A stretch of 64,000 nucleotides of DNA from Brachionus manjavacas. Its lineage: Eukaryota > Rotifera > Eurotatoria > Ploima > Brachionidae. A program made the translations under genes and the position numbers. The stretch is from the NCBI GenBank assembly GCA_019054805.1, contig JAHQIY010000005.1, forward strand, positions 6,121,501-6,185,500, written 5' to 3'. Below the pieces are notes generated by a model that saw only the letters and a list, made by a program, of their open reading frames with translations, had not been told where the DNA came from and did no database searches. Positions 55,801 to 64,000 of the stretch are shown here, one piece after another (the stretch's first letter is position 1; every line of letters starts with the position of its first letter).

Positions 55801-58800
55801 AAACAGTGTATATTTCTACAGATAAACCTCTGTTGAGAGCTGACGTGATAAAATCCAGGGATTCTAGTAAATTTGTTGAACATTATCTTTTTGGCATGAA
55901 GCCGTATCGTAAATCAGATAGGAGATAATGATTTAAAAGAAAAGCCAACATAAATTTTTTGATTTTTTTACTTTTAAATCTTTATGTTGATTTTAAAATG
56001 TAATTTATAGTTTTTAAATTAACATTTTGAATCAATTAGAAAATTAAAATATATTTAAGAATGGATTATCAAAAGATAGAGGAAAAAAATACAGAAAAAA
56101 AATTAATACAGAAATTTAAATTGATAGAATTTTTTTGAGTGTTTCATTGAACGATTTTAACTTAATGTCAAAATTTATATTTTAGATCTATTAATAATTT
56201 TAATCAATTAATTTATATTAATTAATATTTTTTCTATTTTTTTTTCTCTATCATTTGACGATTTAAAAAAAAACTTTGAACGTTGACTATAATAAGATTT
56301 AAATCTTTGAAATACAATGGAGAGGAATTGGGAGTTAAATAACATATGAAAGTCATCTTAGAAACTTTTTAAATTTGTTTCCATTGATTTATACAAATTT
56401 GCTCTGTTTTATTATATTTAAAATCAAAAAATAAAATTTTACCTAAAATCAGTATAATATTCGTTTTTGTCGCTCTTGAAAATAATCTTAGTATTTATTA
56501 GATGTCTTTTGAAATTTTGTTTTTTAAGACCAAAACAATTGTTAATTTTTATCAAATTATTCTTTTGAATTTTAATAATCATTTAGAAAAAAAATCTTTA
56601 TTTTTTTAAATATTTCGAATCTTGCCGGAAATATGAACTTAAGAAATAATAAAATTATCAATTTTATGCGAAATAAATTTATTTTTAATTTTTATCAAAT
56701 TTAACTGGGAGACCCCTGCCAAAAATATTTTTTTTAAATAAATTTTATAAAACTTGATTATTTTATTTAATTTTATTTCGTTTATTTAATTATTTACAAA
56801 TTTAAAAGAATTGTGATTCTAATAAATTCCAAAATTTTTTTTTTCAAATATCAAAAACCTGTTTTAATGTTTTGTTAATGCGTAATAGGATTTATTCTTC
56901 AAAAACGTCGTTGTTTCCCACATTTCTAGTATACTTAACTCCAATCGGTAAAGTAAAAGAAATATCATCAAAATCTGATACGCGTGAAAGAACAACATAG
57001 AATCTATTAATTATTTCAAACTAAATATTGGACACAAATTAAATTTTTTTAAATTTTTATGATAAGCTAATTATTGCTTATTAAGGACCTAAAAAATCAA
57101 TTTTTGCCATGTCAATTATAAGGAATGAAATACCAAGGCCTTTGGACGTGGACTACATGCTTGAGATAATATCAAATCCGAATCTGATTGGTATGACCAG
57201 TAATTCAAGTTCTCTGACCACTTCGAGATCTTCAATCAACTTGAATCAAGTAAAACAATCGGCTATACAACTTCCTAAGCCGCCAGATTTGATCAACACT
57301 CAAACAAATGACGGTACAACATGTGTATACTATAAAAATGGTCAATTAGCAATAATTGTTGCCAATGTTTTTGGTTATTACATAGAGAATCCTAATAACA
57401 GTTCAGAAAGCCGTGGTGCTGTAAACAACATGCAAGCATCTATTAATGGCTCGTTCACTGGAACAAATAATGTGCCTAGCATGAACTTGTGTAGCCAAAA
57501 CGTGAAAAATTCCTACACTACTGTAATATATGATATGCATTTGAAACAGCCAAAAAGTGGTTCGAGTTCAGGATTGGCAAATTCAGCTATGCTGGGGACA
57601 AATTTTTCGACTGAGGAAAATGATGAGAGTATTAGGAAAATATTGGACAAATCTAAAAGAGAACAAAAGCTTTTAGCAGTCATTTCAGCGCTTGGCTACT
57701 GTGTTGTGTACAGAAGCAATGGAAATCCAAGGTAAATAATATTTTTGTGACACGATTCAATTTGAAGAAATAATTATCTTTAATTTTTAATTTTCCCTTT
57801 TTTTTATTGCTAAATTAGTACAATTAAAAAAACATTGAATTTAAAAATGACTAAAAAAATTATAAAAATTATTGAGTAATCTTTCCGCATTGGCACACAT
57901 TATCGAGAAATTACTTAAGTTTTGGTAAAAAAATATAAAGTGGTGCAATGAAATTATGATAAAATAATATCATGTTTAAGGTAAATATCGATATTTGTTT
58001 ATAACATAATTTAATATTTAAATTCGGGATATTTTATGATAGATATGGTGAAAAAAATTTCCAATTTTTATCGAAAAAATTGCAGTTTTTAGAAAATTTT
58101 TTGAAATTTATGCAGGGAAAAAAACTAAAATTCCATTTACTTTTTCGACAAAAATTTACATTAATTTTAATTATATTTTTGACAATAAAGGTAAAAAATA
58201 GTAAAAAAAAATTTATAAAAATATGTCAAAATAAAATTTTTGATCAAATTTTATTTTTAAACTTTGATTATCTTCTTTTTCCAAACGTCTAAAAAAAGCT
58301 TTCAAATCTTTTAAAAATGTAAAAATCTGAGATCAAATTTAATTCCGCATTTAAAATAATTTAATCATAGTTGAAATTAAATTAGATCAAAAATTTTACT
58401 TTGCCAAAAAAAGTCTCCCTGGATAGATGTGGCAAAACTATTGAAATTGCTCACTATTTTTATGTTATCTCTTTGTGAAATTTAGCTCACTTTTTGGACT
58501 TGTCCATTTACGTCGAAGAAATACAATGATTTCTTCTAGATTATTTTGAATGATATTAGAAAAGAGGTGAATTTATTCTTGACCATTTTAATACTTATAA
58601 AAATAAAAATCTTATTTTTTCTATTTTTTTTAAATCTTTTGATCTTTAATTGACACTAAAATAAAGTAGACTATTTAATAAAGTTTTAAGTTTATTATTA
58701 TATAAAAAGAAAAACTGGGCCCGGTTGTCGTCGTAGACTGAACACCGGGCGGAAATATAAATCATATTATATAAATACTTTTCATATTTGAAAGACTTTT

Positions 58801-61089
58801 TCTATATAAAAAAGCTTTATCACTTTCAAAAAAAATTTATCTTTGTTCGGCAAAAAATTAAAATATCATAAAATGTCAAGTCAAATTTTTGACTTTCGAT
58901 GTTTTTTTAGTTTTTTGTATAAAATAAATAAAAATATCTGATTTTTTTTGTAATTATTTTTATGAATTCTTTCCTTTAATGAAACCTTAATCATGTTTAA
59001 TAAAGTTAAGTTTTTTTTATTAAAAAAAAGATTGAGAATTAATTTCCTTTTAAATTTTTTGATAATCATTTTCCCAATTAGACATCACTCTTTGAAAGAT
59101 TGACTATTTTCAATGTAACAAATTTTTCTTAAATTTTTTTTTTATATTTTTACTTTTTTGTCGAAAATAACCAAGATTAATGTAATTGTAAGAAATTTAA
59201 TTGGAATTTCAATTTTTTAATTTTTCTCTTATAAATAAAAAAATAAAAAATCCCCCAAAACCCCAATTGTTTTTGTAAAAATTGGAATTATTTTTAATAT
59301 TACCTTATTTTACGGGAACATGGTAAAATATCGTTAATTTACCATATTTTTGATAAAAAAGGTAAAGTTATTGTATCATAGCAGCACTGAATGTAAAAAT
59401 ATGCATGATTTCAAATTTCACTTCTTCTCACAATCCTCCTAGAATATCAATCTCTTTGAATTTTTTGTTCATTAAACCCTAACATTTGATTAGGTCAGAA
59501 TATTTTTTGATCAAATTTAGTTAAAAGATATTAAAAAATATTGTTTAGTCGAACTGTGCTCTGATTTTGGCATTTATTTCAATTTTTCTACATTACAGTA
59601 CTGATTTGTTCCAGTGGTTTTACCAAAATTTACGCGAATTTACCAAAATTTTAGTAAATTTACGGCTATGGAAAACACCATTTTTTTTCTTGCAAATTCC
59701 TTCATTTCATTCCACAGCATTTCAATAGGGTTTAAATCTGGCGAGTTTTGGGGTGATTTAATCTTAAATTTAATTACTAAATTAGTTTTTAAATTCTAAT
59801 TTACTTATTATTTTACCCAATTAGTTTTGTTTATATCTAAAAATGATCTGCATAATAAACTACTGTTTTTAGGATCATTGTCTTGGTGCAAAATTCCGAA
59901 ATTTCTGAAATTCCGAATCGAATTTACTTGCACCAAATGGTAACAAATATTCTGACATTATTTCCCTGTATAACACTGAATTCATGTTTTCATTTAATAT
60001 CTAGTCAAATTTTAGTTTAACGCAAGTACGTCCAAATATGAAGGAAAGCTTAATATTTGGGCTGGTATCTCTCATAAAGGGGCTACAAATTTTGCGGTTT
60101 GAATTTTTTCTACTTTGTAATGCGTTAAACTAAAATTTGACTAGATATTCAATGATCTAATAATTTCAATTTTAAAAAAACTTAATTTAAATTTTTCTTT
60201 TTTTTTTAACTTTTTTCCCTTTTTTTTACTATTTTTCACTAAAATCACTAAAAAAATTTACGAAAATTTGCGTAAAAAAATACAATTTTTTTTCTTTTAA
60301 ATTTTTTTATTAATTTTGAAAAAAAACTAAAAAAAGTGAAAAAATTTTGGCCCTTTTGGTTTTTACGAAATTTTACGGAAAATCCATTAAATTCTGGTAA
60401 ATTTACGGGAATTCCGGTAAATTTACTGTTTTTCACTTTTGCGATTTTACGTAAAATTACCGGAATTCCCGTAAATTTACTAAAATTTTGGTAAAACCAC
60501 TGGAACAAATCAGTACTGTATCCTCATAAAATCTAAGATGATAGAATTCAATAAAATATTGTATTTATTTTTGAAGATTTATTTGCAGTGAAAACGGTGG
60601 TTGTCTGTGCAATAGTAATGGATCAGTTAATTATCAATGGAAATGGGATGACATTCGATTCAGCGACTATGAGCGGATTAAAGACGAATTATCTTTGGAA
60701 GTAACTGTCCAAACTAAAATCCAATCTATACAATTTAAAATAAATTTGAAATATTTAGCTAAATGATTTTATTTGGTTGAGCTACAAGAACCCGAACAAC
60801 ATAAAACTAAGATTTTCATGCGAAAAAGAGGTTATGGATTTTGATCTGTCCTCACCAAAAGAAAATTATAATAGACTTCATGATTTGGTAAATGATCATT
60901 TCCTAAAAGTTTCTCATGTATAATTATAAAAATTTATAGCTGAACAGATCAGTATGTGAATTCCCCATGAAGTCTAGATTGAGCATGCTTAAAGTATCAC
61001 CGAATGCAAAACCACAGCAAATTTCAAGCTATAAGCAATATCATCACCAGCAACAAATAAGTAGTCAAAATGGTTTAAAAGTAAGATGA
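52871..61089 (+). CDS. FAM194/ERICH6-like protein, six exons, 694 aa
   Basis: Exons 52871-53805, 53860-53972, 57086-57731, 60589-60700, 60759-60887 and 60940-61089 (TGA) join in frame through GT..AG introns. Residues 1-~150 are helical (KRAKKILSDNQIKNLSKKIG, LQALKFLTEEMLKELEEKL, LHSDWSDLTDD). Residues ~160-290 are a charged, low-complexity Ser/Lys/Glu linker. The C-terminal half matches the FAM194 domain known from glutamate-rich protein 6 family members: KPCKIRFYGD, NEIPRPLDVDYMLEII, DGTTCVYYKNGQLAIIVAN, LLAVISALGYCVVYRSNGN, CLCNSNGSVNYQWKWDD and KLRFSCEKEVMDFDL. The molecular function of this family is poorly known. Introns 2 (3.1 kb) and 3 (2.9 kb) carry transposon remnants. A GTAAG next to the last codons (61081) leaves open a further exon, but TGA follows after two codons. 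Confidence 0.8.
54545..55930 (-). pseudogene. CR1-like LINE remnant in a FAM194-like intron, split by a repeat
   Basis: On the - strand from 55930: YGFMPKR, STNLLESLDFITSALNRG and VFSKTFDRE (RT finger and palm), LKSYAVSWNESSVLGTLLY, then ..MPMISKGSYLKVDDSFSF, where an ADD-type site has decayed. After a 350-bp insertion the order resumes with LSIEKCGLMHVGSKNSLFNY, TNLEKDLGVYIQNDLK, TLRMLYTALVRPHLELAINS and KVQRRATRI. Many stops and shifts. The element is long dead. Confidence 0.78.
55145..55490. repeat. Interspersed repeat with GACCCC-type ends, copy 2
   Basis: gggtcctactaaaacattg at the left, with several tgacccccat words, parallels the repeat at 2260-2750. It interrupts the LINE remnant, so it moved after that LINE had inserted. 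The right end is near aagaccctagttat (55474-55487). Confidence 0.5.
55931..57085. other. Remainder of FAM194-like intron 2
   Basis: AT-rich sequence with no supported feature. tgggagacccctgcc at 56706 is a lone GC-rich word. Confidence 0.35.
57732..59380. other. FAM194-like intron 3, left part
   Basis: AT-rich. A GC-rich island at 58706-58751 (gggcccggttgtcgtcgtag, caccgggcgg) stands out and may be the residue of an element. The rest of the stretch, including the frames at 58080-58292 and 58881-59069, is low-complexity. Confidence 0.35.
59282..59389. repeat. Right terminus of a mariner-type MITE related to 27500-28009
   Basis: Ends in atagcagcactg with taaaatatcg / ttaccatattt words, like the 510-bp MITE in the neuregulin-like intron. 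No TA follows the terminus (gcagcactgaat) and no matching left end was found, so it is a broken copy. Confidence 0.5.
59596..60518 (-). mobile_element. Deleted Tc1 element, 923 bp, with transposase remnant and internal inversion
   Basis: The TIRs begin cagtactgatttgttccagt and are nearly identical for ~55 bp, followed by repeated gtaaatttacg words. TA is on both sides (59594-59595, 60519-60520). On the - strand, NMNSVLYREIMSEYLLPFG, HQDNDPKNSSLLCRSF (second Asp) and SPDLNPIEMLWNEMKEFA (Glu) are Tc1 transposase pieces. A short segment with KLNIWAGISHKGATNF reads on the + strand instead, between exact inverted 29-bp arms (59996-60024 and 60121-60149). That part has flipped. The N-terminal HTH and first Asp are missing. 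It cannot be autonomous. Confidence 0.85.
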
Positions 61090-62509
61090 AAGTTATTTTA
61101 AAAAGTTTGAAAATGATTTCGATGTATCTTCTTTGGTGACACATCAAAATAACTGATATTATTCAGCAGAAAAAAATCACTTTTGAAAAAATTCGAGTCT
61201 AAAACTTGAAAAAGAAACGAAAATTTAATTTTATATTAAATTAAAAGTGAAAATTAATTACTTGGTTAATCAATTACACAGCTAATACATTTTGAAAAAA
61301 TTTACTTAGAAAAGAAATTGTTCAAGTTTCTTCTTATGTACACTAGATGTTTAACAAGACGCATAGAATAATACTTCAAAGATTTTTATTCATAGATAGC
61401 TGACCATTGTGTCAGTGTTAATCTATAATCAATTAAACTATCCTCTTTTTCTTAATTTTAAGTCAACTCAAAAAATTAAATTGGATAGGATTCTAAAATT
61501 ATCAAAAATTTTTAAAATTTTCTCGGTCAATATTTCTGCCAGAGATCCGGAAATTCTGGTAAATATACCAATGTATGTGCAGCTCTTTTCAGTATTTTTC
61601 ACATTTTTCTGTTTTTTCTTTTTTTCTTTCTTCTTTTCGTTCTTCGTTAAGCTCTACCTCTTATAAGGTAGAACAAAAGGTAAAACAAAAGAATAAAAGA
61701 ATAAAAGATAGAGCTTAACGTGATATTCAAAGTTCAATTCATTCATTTTTATCTCATAAAACCATCTGGATATTGTTTAGATTAAAGGACGTCGTTTTAT
61801 GTAAATAGTTTTATTCTAAATAAAATGGGTGAGAGAAAACGCCCGTTCCGCGCGGCGGCACATTGAATATAGGTTTTTAAATTAGAATTGTAAATAGTGA
61901 AAAAAAAATTATATGATTTCTAAGTGAGCTTAATAGCGTCCTGTTAATATAGATTAATTGTAAATAAGAGTGATTTGGCACAAAAAGTTTTGGCTTAGGT
62001 TTTAGCAAAAAATTGCAATTTGAAATGTACAAAATACTTGTAAATAGATAAACTTGAAATAAAAAGCGTGTGAAACAGAAAATTAAAAGTAGTTGCTTGA
62101 AACTTGAAATTAATGAAAACTTAAATTTGCATTTGTGGTCGCGACATCAAACTGGAAATGCGCATAGAATGGTCAAGGTTGTTTCTTAACCAGATTATCT
62201 CTTACCAACGCATCAGCATTGAAAATTGTCGAATATTGTTTAAAAGTTTTTTTGATAAGCCGCCAAAATTTTTAACCAGGAATCTGCTTTGATTCGCCAA
62301 GAATATTCAGATAATATAATTTCGACGAAAATAATTAGACATAAAAATTTACCACCATAATCAATTAGACGAAGTCATAAAAATGTTACAACAAAACTTT
62401 TGACAAATTTGAAAAATAAATTTTTAATTAAATAATAAAGATTTAATCGGATGTGATAAATTTTTTGAATATTCAAAATTTTCGATATTTTTATAGTTAC
62501 TGATAATTT
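61090..62509. other. 3' flank of the FAM194-like gene
   Basis: No gene found. A hairpin-like pair (cgttaagctctac at 61645 and gatagagcttaacg at 61707) encloses a purine-rich minisatellite (aaaagaataaaagaataaaag). A GC-rich island at 61835-61867 (acgcccgttccgcgcggcgg) is isolated. No other structure. Confidence 0.35.
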
Positions 62510-63175
62510 GATTTATTCTTTCCTCTAAAATTGGGTCGGTTCTGGTACCTTTCTTGAAGATGGGGGTAACATTCGCTTCCTTCCAGTGGGTGGGGAGCTT
62601 CCCGGATTTATAGGATTGGCAAAAGATTAGGGAGAAAGCTTCAGCAAGGGCGTCGGCGCATTCACGTAGGGATTAAGTTTGTCAGAACCTTGAGACTTGT
62701 ATTTATTGAGTTTGTTAAGAATACGTCTAACTTATTTCGATGAGAAAGACTCCATGCCAACTTGGCAGGTGGCTAGGGATCTAGGAGGCATGGAAGGAAC
62801 AGGGAGGTGGGTGACTGGTTTAAAGGCTGAGAAGAACTGGTCGTTAAGCATATTCACAATCTTTGGCATGTCGGTAATGGTGTTGCCTTGGGGGTCGATG
62901 AGCGAACGTATCTGGGTGGGTAGCTTTCTTTGACTCTTCACATACGAGTAGATCAACTTGGGGTTGTGTTTGCTAAGTGAGATGATATTTAGATTTCGAT
63001 TTCGTATTTCAAGCGGGCTTGTCTGAGGGACTTCTTCAGTTGGAGGCATACAGCTCGGTATTGATCCTTAATGTCGGAGTTCCCAGAATGGATTCTAGTA
63101 CATATGAATAGCTTGTACTTGAGATGGGTTAGCTTCTTCAGTGACTTGTTGAACCACTTGGGGCTTTGCAAAAAA
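62510..63175 (-). pseudogene. LINE fragment: endonuclease-RT linker and start of RT
   Basis: On the - strand from 63171: SPKWFNKSLKKLTHLKYKLF, QYRAVCLQLKKSLRQARLKY, a shift, NPKLIYSYVKSQRKLPTQI, DMPKIVNMLNDQFFSAF, then further downstream WKEANVTPIFKKGTRTDPI, the entry of the RT domain. This is the classic order of CR1/Jockey-type LINEs. It breaks off at about 62510, before the catalytic RT motifs, and at the other side abuts a Tc1 remnant. The higher GC matches the other younger LINE pieces. At least one frameshift. Confidence 0.8.
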
Positions 63176-63790
63176 AAACGAAATAAAAAACCACAAAAAA
63201 AAAGGAGTGAAATTTTTTAACAAAAAAATTGTTTACAAAATTTAGAACATTTATTTCTTAACATTTAAAATGCCCACTCTTAGCTTTTATACACTCAGCG
63301 ACACGTTTTGACATAGATTAAATCATGTTTTTTACTACTTCACTAGGAACTTTCAACCATTCATCAAAAATAACGCTTTTCAAATACTCTACTGACGTAA
63401 TTTTTGTATTGATCATTTTGTGGTCAATAAATGACCATAAATTCTCTATTGGATTTAGATCAGGTGATCTTGGACACCAGGGGAGAACTGTTATTTGTTT
63501 ATTTGAAACCAATCTCGAACGGAATGAGCATTATGTGCACTAGCGCGATCCTGCTTAAAAATCCAGTCTTGACTCTGATTAAAAAATATCTCGGCTGATG
63601 GCAATAAGTTATTTCCAGAGTGTCCATGTACACAAATTGATTAAATCTGCCTGTATAAATGGAGCAGCATCCAGAACCTTTATAATTAATACATCCCCAA
63701 ATACCAACCGAACCTCCACCATTTTGTAACTTTAGTAAACATAACTTGGGGTTCAAGTTTCAAGGTTAATCAACAGGCTAGTGCCCTTAT
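63176..63790 (-). pseudogene. Tc1-like transposase remnant
   Basis: On the - strand: LLKLQNGGGSVGIWGCINYK, then CSIYTGRFNQFVYMDTLE, a frame change, IFKQDRASAHNAHSVRDWF (second catalytic Asp), LPWCPRSPDLNPIENLWSF (Glu) and AECIKAKSGHF near the C-terminus. There is a stop after KNMI and at least one frameshift. The N-terminal half lies beyond the decay point or outside the window. Terminal repeats were not identified. It belongs to a different Tc1 lineage from the elements at 44966 and 59596. Confidence 0.8.
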
Positions 63791-64000
63791 CTATTGAAAA
63801 GACAGATTAACTCTTCATTTATTTAAATTAAAATATAAATTCATTAAAATACAATATATCAAAATGTTTAATAAAAAAAAAAAAAAAATTCAAAAAAAAT
63901 AACTTTTAAAATTCAAATTTAAATTATCAAAAGACTTTTTCATAAATCAAGTTAATATTGTTAAACATTGACAGTTTAAATGTACTAAACTTTAATACCA
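63791..64000. other. AT-rich window end
   Basis: No feature supported. Confidence 0.3.

Noticed and set aside
58706-58751. CpG-island promoter
   Set aside because: Only about 45 bp, inside an intron, without supporting context; more likely element debris.
60248-60508. 86-codon frame with repeated FTGIPV segments
   Set aside because: It is the translation of repeated gtaaatttacg words in a Tc1 terminal repeat, not a protein repeat.
62697-62933. 78-codon + strand frame
   Set aside because: Antisense of the LINE fragment, which matches known LINE linker sequence on the - strand.

Overview
The window is nuclear DNA from a small, compact, extremely AT-rich animal genome. GC is low (my impression is about a quarter; not computed). 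Genes have many short introns of about 40-60 nt with GT..AG borders, and a few long introns stuffed with transposons. Nup85, a neuregulin/Vein-type EGF ligand and a FAM194/ERICH6-type protein make it a metazoan, probably a bilaterian. Composition and intron style would fit a monogonont rotifer such as Brachionus, but that is inference, not proof.

Three host genes can be supported, all on the + strand: NUP85 (about 895-5955, N-terminal exons unresolved), a secreted Ig+EGF neuregulin/Vein-like ligand (26506-33730, four exons) and a FAM194/ERICH6-like gene (52871-61089, six exons). The large introns of all three hold mobile-element debris.

The rest is mostly mobile DNA. Several element ends could be fixed to the base through terminal inverted repeats (TIRs) plus target-site duplications (TSDs). 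They include a foldback MITE at 3447-4127; a hAT-like MITE at 13670-14109 (8-bp TSD tttatggc); a mariner-type MITE at 27500-28009 (TA); and a Ginger-type cut-and-paste integrase element at 35291-37440 (TSD gagg) that splits a mariner transposase gene. Further on lie a Mutator-like element (MULE) at 38032-43085 (TSD gttaaatc) with an OTU cysteine-protease-like gene, an internally deleted transposase and TIRs made of ~165-bp tandem repeats; a Tc1/mariner element at 44966-51426 (TA); and a shrunken Tc1 element at 59596-60518 (TA) with an internal inversion. The 44966-51426 element carries an intron-containing DDE transposase, a BEN-domain cargo gene and a nested FLYWCH-MULE (45360-47248, TSD aatattag). 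LINE fragments from several families lie at 6310-7640, 9490-10090, 19262-19560, 21255-22330, 30835-31540, 54545-55930 and 62510-63175.

The strongest candidate for something new is the 44966-51426 element: a Tc1/mariner transposon that appears to mobilise a Tudor-like/BEN chromatin-type gene with its transposase. The OTU-bearing MULE with tandem-repeat termini is second. Both are decayed here (stops, frameshifts or a deletion), so functional claims need intact copies elsewhere in the genome. A relatively GC-rich, ORF-free block at about 16250-17600 stands out as possible conserved regulatory DNA.
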